In this document: positions 13,204 to 24,138 of the stretch, piece by piece | How the letters are laid out: each line of letters starts with the position of its first letter | Position numbering within the stretch: position 1 is the stretch's first letter | Source: Helicostylum pulchrum | Lineage: Eukaryota; Mucoromycota; Mucoromycetes; Mucorales; Mucoraceae | Length of the DNA stretch: 64,000 nt | NCBI GenBank assembly: GCA_025677825.1 | Contig: JAIXMO010000077.1 | Location: 33,225 to 97,224, forward strand | Reading direction: 5' to 3' | Position numbers and translations under genes: made by a program | The notes under the pieces: model-generated | What the model saw: only the letters and a program-made list of their open reading frames with translations | The model's database searches: none | Told to the model about the DNA's origin: nothing

Positions 13204-13972
13204 ATGTCAAATTATAGTAGACAAACATACAACAGTGTACCAATGTTACATGACCCACCGGTAGTATACGGAAACCTTCCTCAACAATACTATCCTATTA
13301 TGCAATACCATTCTCGATCAAATATCATGTACCAGCAACCTCAAATATACTACCAAAACGAATTAATGGTAAAGCGTAATGATTCACCTATCCATAATTC
13401 ACCGCCTACACCTCCAATTCAATCACAATTGGTTACTACTCCTTTAACTCCACCACCACCACCACCTTCTACCGAAGACCGTGTAAAAAAAACTATTGCT
13501 CGTGCTAATGCAATCCCTGCTGAATTCTATCAAACTGAATTTCTTGAATACTCTAAAAAAAGTTATGATTTTCAACATCAATCCAATAGAAAGAGAAAGA
13601 GAGCAGTAAGTGATGATAGTGATTTACAATGTAAAAAATCATTTCAAGATTCCGAAGAGTACGTTTTTTTTTTTTTTTTACTTAAATTTTTTGTAATTAA
13701 TTTTTTTTTTTTTTTGTAGGTGTTTAAATACAAATGAATTGCGTCGTCAAATTCATATTCAATCAGAACAAAAGAGACGTGCTCAAATTAAAGATGGTTT
13801 CGATATATTAAAGAGCCATTTACCTGGCTGTAATAATAAGAAACTAAGTAAAGCGGCTTTATTAACGAGAACAGTACAACAATTAGAACATATGAAAAAA
13901 GTACAATCCGAATTATTAGCTGAAGTAGAACGTCTGGTAGAAGAAAACGCAAATTTAAAAATGCTTCAATAA
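13204..13972 (+). CDS. bHLH-leucine zipper transcription factor
   Basis: Two exons (13204-13658 and 13720-13972) encode 235 residues. The N-terminal 150 are low-complexity (Tyr/Gln/Pro rich, with TPPLTPPPPPP-like runs), a probable activation region, followed by a basic nuclear-localisation patch (NRKRKR). The C-terminal 80 residues form the bHLH: RRQIHIQSEQKRRAQIKDGF is the basic region with the E-box-reading H..xE..RR pattern, then helix 1, a short loop (PGCNNKKLSK) and helix 2. This runs straight into a leucine zipper with heptad leucines ending EENANLKMLQ. The HIQSEQKRR signature is closest to the MLX/Max-like group, which bind E-boxes as dimers. The intron sits just before the DNA-binding domain and is bounded by T runs. 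No target can be inferred from the neighbours. Confidence 0.88.
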
Positions 13973-14111
13973 AAAAAACAGGTTGTATTACCTATTTTAT
14001 GTGTTTGTTTGTTTATACAAAACAAGAAAACAGATGTAGTATTTTTTTTTCTCTCTCTCTTTTTCCCTTTTTCCACGTTCTTTTTCTCTTTCTGTAAAAA
14101 AAAAAAAAAAA

Positions 14112-15041
14112 ATGATACAATTACTTTTTTTATTACTGTTGTTATTACCGTTTCAGAGTCACCAAGATTGTTCATTTCTTAGTGGACAAGGTTGTTTAAA
14201 CGGTATATGTAAATATTGTGCCATGTGTATTACAACAGACTGTATATTAGCTACACCCTATTCTACAGGAGACAATGAGGGTTCAACATGCGCTGTGACC
14301 CATCAAAATGAAGGGTACGACTTTTATAATTATTGTCTATCATCAGGTACCGATAGTGACGGAGGTAAATTTTATTGTATTTTATTTATTTTGTATATGA
14401 AAAAGATAGATACAAGTTTTTATTTTATTTTTATAAACGTGTGTGTAGATAATTGTGATACCAGTACCCAATGTTATCAATATAGACAAGGGAATGTCTC
14501 ATACGCAATGCATGCCTGGGATAACCTGATGTGTGACCAGGACAGTTGTTCATTGATCAATGCAGATGGAACTCAACCCAGTATTCCTATACCAATCGGA
14601 AACACTTCACACCCTACTGCAGGTACCGGAAGTGGTAACAGTCGCAAAAAAGAACATGGGAAAGAGAAGGAAAAGAACAATACGGTTATTATAGTCGTTA
14701 CGTCAGTATGTACATTTATATCCATTATAATGATGGTGTTATTTGGTCGTATTTTACTTTCTAAATTCTTGTGTTTCGGTATATGCTCAAAAAATAATGA
14801 AACCATAATACAACCTACAGCACCTCCTTCATTTCAATCGGAAATGGTAATGCGATCAAATAATAGCAGTGATCTACCTGCTTACCCGAATCGAGAACCT
14901 TCTCCGCCAAAGTATCAAGAAGCTATAGTGACACAGATACGTGGTATTGATCATCACCCATCCACTAGTACACAATCAAATATTTTGTATCAAAGTAATG
15001 ACACTCCAGAAGATTGGGCTACACAAACTATTCGACATTAA
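14112..15041 (+). CDS. Secreted-ectodomain type I membrane protein with PPxY tail
   Basis: Two exons (14112-14364, 14449-15041) encode 281 residues. Residues 1-18 are a signal peptide (MIQLLFLLLLLLPFQSHQ). The ectodomain of about 175 residues is Cys-rich (at least 13 Cys, for example CLNGICKYCAMC), with N-glycosylation sites and a Lys/Glu-rich juxtamembrane region. One transmembrane helix follows (VIIVVTSVCTFISIIMMVLF). The cytosolic tail carries LPAY and PPKY, which are PY-type motifs recognised by WW domains of Nedd4/Rsp5 ubiquitin ligases. I do not recognise the ectodomain family. The next gene downstream also encodes a membrane protein with a PPxY tail, only 185 bases away in the same direction. 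A receptor or a ubiquitin-controlled surface protein is the simplest reading, as inference. Confidence 0.75.
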   Translation: MIQLLFLLLLLLPFQSHQDCSFLSGQGCLNGICKYCAMCITTDCILATPYSTGDNEGSTCAVTHQNEGYDFYNYCLSSGTDSDGGKFYCILFILYMKKIDTSFYFIFINVCVDNCDTSTQCYQYRQGNVSYAMHAWDNLMCDQDSCSLINADGTQPSIPIPIGNTSHPTAGTGSGNSRKKEHGKEKEKNNTVIIVVTSVCTFISIIMMVLFGRILLSKFLCFGICSKNNETIIQPTAPPSFQSEMVMRSNNSSDLPAYPNREPSPPKYQEAIVTQIRGIDHHPSTSTQSNILYQSNDTPEDWATQTIRH

Positions 15042-15226
15042 AAAAAAAAAAAAAAAAAAAACGTCAAAGGCCATTAACCAACTCCTTGAACCCCCCTTAA
15101 ATTTGATTTTTATATGTAAGTGTATTACTATGAACCAAGGGACATCATCGCGTATATAAATAATTGTTATTGTCTTAATTATTATTTATTTATTTTTTTC
15201 TTTTTTCCTTTTTTTTTTTTTACATA

Positions 15227-15769
15227 ATGAAAGAAATAAAACCAACATTAAACATAACTCGTCAATCAGTCATTCATTATACCTTTTTTACAACTTTATT
15301 AATTTTAATAATAATATTACCAATACTCTATACTCAAACTGGCTCTCCACCTTATTGGGCAATTTGTATCATATTTGGTTTATTGTTACTATTTTATATT
15401 TTGTATATAGTACGTACTTTTTTTATATTATTTTTTCAGTGTACTAACTCTTTTTAAAAAAAGTTGACTCTTTATACTTTAAAAAGTACTTCAAATCAAC
15501 AAGACTCGAATCAACCTGATCAAGAAGAGATTATACGTTTACAAAATAATAATAATAGTTTACACAGTCATGACCCTTCAACAGTATATAACCCTTCTAC
15601 TGTTGGTATCCCACCAAGTTCCTTTTTAGCACCTACAATACAAGCTTCTATTCGATCTTCTAGTTTGGATTATACTCCTCCTCCTCCAGCTTATCAGGAC
15701 ATGATTTACCCACCTTCTTATCGCTCTACTAATTCAACCAAAGACGATACTGTTTCTGTAGTATATTAA
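15227..15769 (+). CDS. Two-TM membrane protein with two PPxY motifs
   Basis: Two exons (15227-15409, 15464-15769) give 162 residues. The first 61 residues contain two hydrophobic helices (FFTTLLILIIILPILY and WAICIIFGLLLLFYILYI) with a short lumenal loop (TQTGSPPY). The rest is a polar cytosolic tail, Ser/Asn/Gln rich, ending with PPPPAY and PPSY, two PPxY motifs six residues apart. The architecture (few TMs plus PY motifs) is that of Rsp5/Nedd4 adaptor proteins such as Bsd2- or Ssh4-like factors, though there is no sequence proof of homology. The second exon's acceptor is TTTTTAAAAAAAG, pyrimidine-poor immediately upstream; an alternative TTTTTTCAG acceptor 25 bases earlier leads to an in-frame stop, so the A-rich one is preferred. 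It lies in tandem with the preceding PPxY membrane protein. Confidence 0.7.
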
Positions 15770-17292
15770 GTCGTGTAAATAAATTTCTTCTCTCGCATAT
15801 ACATATGTTTTTTTTTTCTTGTGCCGTTTTAAAAAAAAAGTCGGACATGTTGATGGAGACCCTTCAAATAGAATCGACATTGTGTCGAAAGCCGAAAATA
15901 TAAACAATAATTAAAATATTCTAAAAATTTTAAGGTCTGCGAGACCTGGAAGTAACAGGATAAACAAAAAAGTGTGCACATATAAAACCCCAGTTTGGTG
16001 GAATTACAACTATCCTAAAAAAACTAGTTTGTATTTTAAAAAAAAAGTTACACACTGGGTATTCCGTTTTTTTTTTTAAGTTTTAGCTTTCACACTATAA
16101 ACGAGTTTTATTAATTTTTGGTCACGGAATTAATGAGAAACAGGAGAGGGGAGGTTGCTGATCTTGCGGCAGTAAACTTTTGCACATGAACTTTTTTTGA
16201 CATCCCTAAACCTAACGATTTAATTGGAAATGTTTTGTTGTTGCCTATACAATTTCTTTTGTAAAACCGCCTTTTTTTTAATCACTTCTAACCAAGAGGG
16301 TCAACCCAAGGTAAAGCATCTTTAGTTAATATTAAAATGACGTGAATCTGTGCTCCTATTATCACTGTAATAAATTAAAATACACCGTCTTTTTTTTTTT
16401 TTTTTTTTTTTTTTGAGGGGATCGTAAAACAATGTATACGTATCATGGCATCATGAAAACTTTGACCATGCACCAGCTTTTTAATCCGTACTTGGATTGC
16501 CCGCTGGTTTTTTTTTTCGGAGGACATAACATCGCTTTAATTGTAAGTATATAATAAAAACATTAATGTAACTCGGGAAAGGATGTAGATCTCGAGAATA
16601 ATGTAGGTATTTAAAGTCGTCTTTATTTAGTTTGGAAAGTAAAAGACAATGCTATCAGTTTATAGTGTGGTTCGCACGAAAAAGCGCTTACTGTGTTTAC
16701 GCTAGACTACATCTACTAATAACTGTATAATACACCCCTTAATAGAGTCACTATTATAATTACAATTAGCCCGCAAGACAACGTCGCACATAACATGTGG
16801 ATGTGCTAATCGATCACGTAGGGTTTCCACTCTATTAATACGAGCTAGATTTTACTTAATTATAAAAGAAGCTTTATTATTACTCCTCTCTGGAATTTAT
16901 ACCTGCTAGCTGATAGCGTGCATTGTGACGATCACAACAGGAACCAAATACCTCACTAATAGAGTAAGCTGTCGAGAGTTGAATTGCATGGATTTAACTT
17001 AACAGTTTCATGCTTTTTTTACGAGCGAGTAATGTCAATTCGCTTCTTAATAAGTGCTACTTTTTGCAAGAAAAAAAAAGCTACAACTGCTGGGTACACA
17101 TACACATTTTTTTTAATAAAGAGGTCGTTGACATTTTATTATTTTTTGACAGGTGAGGGAGGACGTCCTGAAAAGGCCTGCCAAAATTGTGGTGGAACGT
17201 GACTTGTAAAACGACCCCAGGTGGGCCCTTTTTTTTCTTTTTTTTTTTTTTTACATATATTATTTTTTTACTTCTACATAATAAATAATAAA
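15770..17292. other. Intergenic region, no gene seen
   Basis: About 1.5 kb with stop codons in every frame and several T/A runs (for example a T run at about 16389-16414). A 10-base inverted repeat TTAATAGAGT (16739-16748) / ACTCTATTAA (16829-16838) flanks a 100-base segment, and the 9-mer TAATAGAGT recurs at 16957-16965. No coding, tRNA or rRNA signal was recognised. Confidence 0.4.
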
Positions 17293-18238
17293 ATGTCATT
17301 TGTGAAAACATTGGCTAACGCTTCCACTTTAATAAAGGTACTCAATTAGTTCTTCAATTTTAGAATCGACTATAGACCAGCTTTTTTTTATTATTCTACG
17401 TTAAATAAAAAAAAGAGAGAGAGAGCAATGTAATTAATTATACCCTGGTTCATTTTAGGCTTCTGCTCCTATCCAACAAAGAGCCTTTGCATCAGCTGTC
17501 GAAACCAGTACCAAAGGTATATATTAAAACCCAAAAAGATTACAAAAACGTGTAAACCTAGTTTGAATTAAAAAAAAAAGAAAACGATTAGCTTTCCCTA
17601 CCAAGATTCAAGCTTTCCTTCGTGATTTTAAAACCAATGAGCCAGTTTCATTAATCGACCTTGACAAGAGTGTTTTCGGCGCACCTATTCGTCGAGATAT
17701 TCTTCACCGTGTCGTTGTATGGCAAAGAGATGGTATGCGTCAAGGCACAGCCTCGACCAAGAGCCGTTCTGATATTCGCGGTAGTGGTAGAAAGGTGGCA
17801 CCTCAAAAGGGTCGTGGTAAAGCAAGACAAGGTGATAACAAGGCACCTCATATTACAGGTGGTGGTGTTGCCTTCGGTCCTAAACCTAGAGATCACAGCA
17901 CAGAATTGCCTAGAAAGGTACAAGAGTTTGGTCTTCGAGTTGCTTTAAGTGCTAAATACGCTCAAGATCAATTGATTGTGGTTGAATCCCTTCAAGATCT
18001 CGATTCGCCCAAGACTCGCGATCTCTTACAGATTTTGGAAGGTGCTTATGGGTCACCCAAGACTTTAGTCGTTATTGAGGATTGTAACATAAACTTGGAA
18101 TTGGCCGCTCGTAATATCCCCAACTGCGAAGTCATTCATGTTGAAGAAACCAACGTTTTGGATTTAATGACTTATGATCAATTGATTATTGAAAAGAGTG
18201 CTATTGAAACATTAGAACAAGCCCTTAAACCAGAATAA
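17293..18238 (+). CDS. Mitochondrial large-subunit ribosomal protein uL4m
   Basis: Three exons (17293-17337, 17459-17516, 17592-18238) encode 249 residues. The first about 35 residues (MSFVKTLANASTLIKASAPI, then QQRAFASA) are basic, hydroxylated and acid-free, a mitochondrial presequence. The remainder is the universal L4 fold: the DLDKSVFGAPIRRDILHRVV start, then the basic RNA-binding loop (TKSRSDIRGSGRKVAPQKGRGKARQGDNKAPHITGGGVAFGP, in pieces), and the C-terminal alpha/beta domain with SAKYAQDQLIVVESL and VVIEDCNINLELAARNIPN. The role is assembly and peptide-exit-tunnel structure of the mitoribosome. It converges with the helicase gene (234 bases between stops). Yeast counterpart is YmL6-type; the symbol is left blank because naming differs between species. 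Confidence 0.92.
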
Positions 18239-18471
18239 ATTTGTACAAAAAAAAATCTCACTTCTTAGATATAATAAAAAAAAAATAATAAAAAACTTTG
18301 TGTATTCATACTTTATTTTTATTTTCTTTTTAAACCTTTACTGTCAAAACATAAGACAACAAAAACAAAAAAAAACAAAAAAAGGTATGAAAAAATATTA
18401 TTCTACATGTTTTATTTTTTTTTTTTTCTTTTTTTCTTTTTTTTTTTATAAAAAAGACTAAGCTTTTTTTT

Positions 18472-20612
18472 TTACCAGCCGGCACCGTTAGAAGCACTGG
18501 GTGGTTCACCCCAACCACCGGCAGAAACAGGTGGAGCCTCTCCCCAACCACCAGGAGCAGGTGCAGCAGCGGGAGTAGGAGCAGGAGCAGGAGCAGAGGC
18601 AGCAGGAGCAGCAGCGGGTGCGCCCCAACCACCGGCGGCGGAAGCAGGAGCAGCAGCAGCAGGAGCTCCCCATCCACCGGCGGCAGGTGCGGGAGCGGCA
18701 GCTTCAGGAGCAGGTGCACCCCATCCACCAGCGGCAGGAGCGGGAGCAGCAGCTTCGGGAGCACCCCAACCAGATGATGTGGCGGGAGCAGTAGCGGCAA
18801 CAGGAGCAGCGGGTTCAGCGGCACCCCATCCACCACCGGTAGAAGGAGCAGCGGGGGCAGCAGGTTCAGCGGCACCCCATCCACCGGTAGAAGGAGCAGC
18901 GGCGGCAGCAGGTTCAGAAGCCCCCCAGCCGGCGGTAGCAGAAGAATCCCAGTTAGCGGTATCTAAGGCAGATGTATCTTCAGTAGGTTGAGCGCTATAG
19001 CTATCGTATCCACCAGCGTCACCACCGGCACCTTCTTCACCCTTAGGAGCATGACATCTGAAACAATCAGTTCTGAAAGCATAGTTGACAGCAGAACAAC
19101 TATAAAATAAAAATAAAAAAACGCGTTAATTTACCCAGTTATATACAAAAACTCATTTTTTTTAAAAAAAAAATAACTTACCCAGAACAATCCCAATCAC
19201 CATCACGTCTAGGAGGACGTTCACGTCTTTCACCACCGGCATCACCACCAGCACCTTCAGGTCTAGCAGCGTTACACTTGAAGCATTCATAACGAGAAGC
19301 AAAGTTAGAGATGGAACATTCAGGACAATCCCAATCTCCGGGACGACTAGTGTTGTTACGTCTTTCACCACCGGCATCGCCACCAGCACCTTCGGGTCTA
19401 GCAGCATGACACTTGAAACATTCGTAACGAGAGGCAAAGTTAGAAATGGAACATTCGGGACAATTCCAATCGCCAGGACGACCGGTGTTACCACCGGTGT
19501 TACCACCTTCCCAAGCACCGTCAGCAGCACCAGTACCTTCAGCGTTGTTAAAACCTTGAGGGGCACCGGGGGCAGTTCTCTCCATAGGAACATACTCTTG
19601 ACCAGCATAACTAGGAGCTTCAACTTCATTATCATCAAGTTCATCATCCCAAGTAGTATCTTCGGAAACATATTGTTGAAGGAAATCAGGAATTTCTTGC
19701 TTACATTCCTTTAACAACTTTGTCAATTGAGGAGCCAAGAGCCCACTTCTGTCGTTGTAGAAAGAAGTAGCCAAACCAGATTTACCGACACGGGCAGTAC
19801 GACCGATACGATGGATATATTCATCCATATCTTGAGGCATATCGTAATTGATAACATGCATGACGTTACGAATATCGATACCACGAGCAGCAACAGCGGT
19901 GGCGACGAGGATAGGACACTTACCTCTCTTGAAGGCAAGGAGAGCATCTTCTCTTTCCATTTGAGTACGATCACCATGGATAGATGTAGAGGGGAAACTA
20001 CGTTCGAAAAGGAAATGATCCAAACTATCAGCACTTCTCTTGGTTTCAACAAAGATCAAAGTACGACTAGGGGGTTGAGCATTGAGCAAAGTACGGAGAG
20101 CTTCTCTCTTCTCGTCTTCTTCAACATACATGATCTTTTGAGTAATGGAATCAGAAGTACCACCAACACGACCAACTCTCAAAAAGAGATAATCTTGACG
20201 CAAGAAATCACGAGCTAAAGAACGAATGGCTCTGGGGAAAGTAGCAGAGAATAAAAGAGTTTGTCTGTCAGCAGGCATGTCATGCTTGGTAATAAGGTTA
20301 CGGATGATAGATTCAAAACCCATATCCAACATACGATCGGCTTCATCAAGAATAAGATACTTTACTCTGCTAAGACCAATCTTACCACGGTTAATGAAAT
20401 CCATAAGACGACCAGGAGCAGCAGCTAAAACATCACAACCTCTTTCAAGTTGACGAAGTTGACCCATAGAATCAGCACCACCATAGACAGCACTTTTTTT
20501 TAAAAAAAAAAGAGAGGGGGAAGGATGGGATTAATTTATTTTGTTTTATCACACCCTTTTTTTTTTAATAAACTTACCAAGGTCTCAAACAACTTCTATA
20601 AGTAAACTAATG

Positions 20613-20665
<53 letters not shown>

Positions 20666-21572
20666 TAAATGCGTATTCTCTCCTATTCTATTTTTTGCAT
20701 TGTGTTACTTACTCTTCTACATTCATCAAAGATTTGAGAACAGAGTTCACGAGTGGGAGCAATAATAAGGACAAGGGGTTCAGCTTTATATTGTCTGGTC
20801 TCATAAGGAGCAGGACGAGGCTTTTGGAGTTCCTTGGCAGATGTGAAAAGAGCAGATAAGGTAGGGATCAAGAAAGCAGCAGTCTTACCAGAACCTAAAA
20901 AAAAAAAATGAGCACAGTGTCAAAAATAAATAAAAAATAGACGTGTGTACATACCAGTTTGAGCACATGCCATCAAATCTTTACCAGCAGTGACAATAGG
21001 GATAGAATAGGTCTAAAATAAAAAATAAAAATTGATGTCAAAATAATACACTTGAATAGTTTTTATTTTGACTTACTTGGACAGGTGTAGGAGCAGTATA
21101 ACGTGCCAATCTGACGTTCTCCTTCATGACAGGGTTAAGGTCTGCTTCTTCGAACTAATAGGTCATAAAAAAATAATAAAAAAATCAATATCTGGTTTAC
21201 ATGTAACAGAAAAACAAAGAAAATTTTTTTGTAGTTTAAAAAAGAAATACTTACGCTCTTAATAGGATTAGGACAGTTACCACGTTCAACACGAACAGGA
21301 ATCTTTTCATACTTGGAGAAATCAAGTTGAGTTTGTTGTTCAGCAGAATTCTCTTCAAAGAGTTCAGATTCAAGAGCAGAGTCGCGAGGAGCCATACCTT
21401 GATCGTCTACAGCATTTTCATTAAACTCATAACGTGCACGGTTAGATGCCCAGTTATAGTTTCTGTGTTGCAATTGCTCTTCAGTAGGTTCAGGACGAGG
21501 AGGACGAGACTCATACTCACTAGGACGTGATTCAGACGCAAAGTCAGCACCGGCGTTAGGATCCCAAGACAT
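18472..21572 (-). CDS. Ded1/DDX3-like DEAD-box RNA helicase with RanBP2 zinc fingers and GW-rich tail
   Basis: Seven exons (21255-21572, 21077-21154, 20955-21012, 20713-20894, 20578-20606, 19182-20492, 18472-19099) encode about 867 residues. The helicase core has AQTGSGKT (motif I, near residue 150), PTRELC, DEAD (near 271-274), SAT, and [13 protein letters not shown] (motif VI), with [17 protein letters not shown] and TPVQ Q-motif features of the Ded1/DDX3 group. After the core come three RanBP2-type fingers, W-x-C-x2-C-x10-C-x2-C, at about 562-583, 607-628 and 653-674; the third is split by the last intron. The last 150 residues are Ala/Pro/Gly-rich with nine GWG units (GGWGA, GGWGE) and a terminal GW. 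Expected to unwind RNA in translation or mRNP remodelling. The finger array and GW tail are not part of classical Ded1 and look like a lineage-specific fusion. The GWG tail could bind Argonaute, which is hypothesis only. Confidence 0.9.
20613..20662 (+). repeat. Uninterrupted A50 tract inside an intron
   Basis: Fifty consecutive A residues (T50 on the transcribed strand sense) fill much of the intron between the 182-base and 29-base exons of the helicase gene. The tract lies on the acceptor-distal side of neither splice site motif and leaves both GT and AG intact. It is the longest homopolymer in the window and would be highly variable in length by slippage. Confidence 0.9.
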
Positions 21573-21751
21573 TTTTTAGGTTTTTTAAAAAGGTGTTTTT
21601 TTTTGACAAACGAAAAAAAAAAAAGAAAGGCGAAAAAAAGTACTTTCATCAGTTTCTATTTTACAAAAAAAAAATGGGACGTGACGTACATGCTAGAACT
21701 ATTCGCGATATGATTTGAGCGGTAGTTTAAAGAGCATAGAAGTTTTTTATT

Positions 21752-23352
21752 TTACACTAGCAAGTTTGCAAATATATCACTTGGAGTAATATGAGTTGCA
21801 GGAATATCAGCATTTAATAGTAAAAATTGGTCAATAGATATTGATAGTTGATGCCAATTTGAAGTATCAAATTTAGTATGATTAAATGGTAATAGTACAA
21901 ATGGTTCAGTTGTAGGTAAATTTGTTAATGTAAATAGTCTAGTTGTAGAAGCAGATACAATGCCTTTAATCTTCGAATACGTACGCATATGGTCCGCAAC
22001 TTCAGCTCTTCTTGCAACAATATATTCAGTTACTTCTCTACCGAGTGGTACAGAGTAAGCTAATTGGTCGTGAATCGACTGTAATACTTGGCATAATTGT
22101 AAAGCACTAGGTCTATTCTCCGGTTTTGGTTCTAAACAAGAAATGTATAACCTTTGATACCAATCTGGTAAACCTGGTACAGTTTCAATTCTATATGCAT
22201 TATCATTTTGTTGTTGTCCAGCATCTAATAACACATCCGGTGAAGGGAAAATCACTTTACTCACAAGTTGCCAGATAATAATACCTAAGCTGTAAATATC
22301 TGATTTCTCTGTATAAACTCCTTTTCTCACTTCTGGTGCAATATAAGGTAATCTACCATAAACTGCTTTTGTAATGGCTGTAACTGAAGATGATTCCTTT
22401 GAAGGTGTAGAGAATCGATAGTCCACCAAAAAGTAATCGCTGTCTGTACACATGATATTTTTGGGGTGAACATTTCTGTGACACAATTCTGCCTTGTGTA
22501 AATCAGCCAAATTCACAGCTAACCGTAAAATTGTACCAGTAATCGTCTTTAAATCTAGATCTCCCAGCGGTAATTGTTGCATATGATCTTCTAAATTCCC
22601 GTCGTTACTCATCTTCATAACCATCATTAAATCTCCCGTACTTTCACACACTGTTAATCCTTGAAATAAAAGAGGTAAAAAAGCCTTTGACTGTACAGAT
22701 ATCTTTATATAATGTTAGTTTCAATGTAAACACATACATTTGGATATAGAGAGCTTTACCTCATTTAATATCTTTTCGTCAATTACTTTTAGTGCCACTT
22801 GTAATGGTTGGGTATCATAAGGAGGACGCATGTGAGCACCATAAACAGCAGAAAATCCACCAGCACCAATAAACTGCATATTAGAAAACCAAGACCAAGG
22901 AAACCACTGCATATACTGATCTAAACCTTCTAAATAGATCTGCTTTACTGCTTTTTTTGCACGAGAGTGAGTTGAATTAATCATTTGTTCTAAGCCATAA
23001 TTACTGGCTAAACTTTTATAAGTAAGTTGTTGTCTCCAAATAAAGGTCCAATTCTATTAATTATTATCGTTATTTTTTGCAGTTTAAATATAATGATTAT
23101 AAGCATCTTCCTCCTTACCCAAGCATGATTAAATTCAACTCCATTATCATTATAATCTTTACAAATCTCTTGATATAATTCTGCCAACTTTTCTCTCATT
23201 AAACCAGTATCATTGACTGTTGGAAATAAGTTTTCAAGGTCAAATTCATGAGGATACACTTCAATAAATGTATTCATTTTTTGCCTTGTTTGTAATATTA
23301 ATTCCTCTCCCAGTTGACGAGTATACAAAATTTCGAGTTCCTGCTCATTCAT
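21752..23352 (-). CDS. Protein kinase-fold protein, probable pseudokinase
   Basis: Three exons (23119-23352, 22760-23053, 21752-22690) encode 488 residues. An N-terminal helical region of about 130 residues precedes the kinase fold. The glycine loop IGAGGFSAVYGA and the VALKVIDEK lysine are present. The catalytic loop reads CHRNVHPKNIM, so the HRD aspartate is Asn, and the DFG equivalent reads VDYRFS, so Gly is Arg; the activation-segment PYIAPEV and SDIYSLGIIIW follow normally, and NRPS is present. Loss of the catalytic Asp predicts a pseudokinase or a very weak enzyme. The helix-C region is short. A C-terminal extension of about 100 residues has no recognisable domain. Its stop lies 180 bases upstream of the helicase start, same strand. 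Similar tyrosine-kinase-like families are expanded in Mucoromycota, but no orthologue is claimed. Confidence 0.82.
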
Positions 23353-23448
23353 TTTGCTGTAAAAATATATGTGTATGTGTGAAATAAAGAGGTAGAAAAA
23401 GGGAAAAAAAAAGAAAACCTAGTTTTTTTTTTTAATCATAGATAGCCG

Positions 23449-23550
23449 GTCACTCACTTTCAAACTATTGGTTATCAAAGCATTCGTGTAACTGAGTTTT
23501 GAACCATAAACAATCTAAATTTACATGCTCCTACTTGAATATTATGCCCC
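23449..23550 (+). repeat. Direct repeat, copy A
   Basis: The core CTATTGGTTATCAAAGCATT... up to GTGTAACTGAGTTTTGAACC (23464-23506) is matched with about 80% identity by copy B. Similarity continues to a shared TTGAATAT near 23535-23543, with small indels. A second shared element, GTAAATAAGATATT, follows at about 23669. Confidence 0.6.
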
Positions 23551-23623
23551 TACTTCTAAGGGTCTTAGCTCTATAAGACTTGACATGAATACTTCTGTTT
23601 AATCAAAGCGTATATATTATATA

Positions 23624-23655
<32 letters not shown>

Positions 23656-24138
23656 AATGTTATTCTTTGTAAATAAGATATTCCGCTACTTTTTATTAAA
23701 TGGTTCCATAAGTGAACACGAAAAAAAACCCCGGTTGGTATTGAGTAGTAAGTAAATGTTTAGCATTACAAATATTTGAAAGGGGTGTGATTAGTAGATA
23801 AAAAGTAGAGACTAAATCAATTGAACCTGCTTTTTCGATTTCCATGACATTCCTGACTTTATCTTTTACACTAAAGAAATGAATAACTACTGATTATTGC
23901 GTGAGATGGTAAGCCTTGGGTTATCTACTGTCAGCGCCAGACTGTCAATGTATCCGTTTACCCACAATAACGAAACATGCAGAGTACCGATTACCGAGAT
24001 GGAAAACCTAAAGGTTACTTTAGCGTCAACCCCCACCTATTCTTTGATTGGAATTTTTTTTTTTTTTTTTACCCCTTTGTTTATTAAGGTTAAAGAATAC
24101 TTTTTTTCAGTAACCTGAGTAAAATCTTGTGTAGGGCG

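Noticed and set aside
18330..18991. Long Pro/Leu- and Ala/Gly-rich ORFs on both strands
   Set aside because: Alternate frames of the GW-rich helicase tail; the chosen frame has the stop TAA at 18472-18474 and fits the exon structure.
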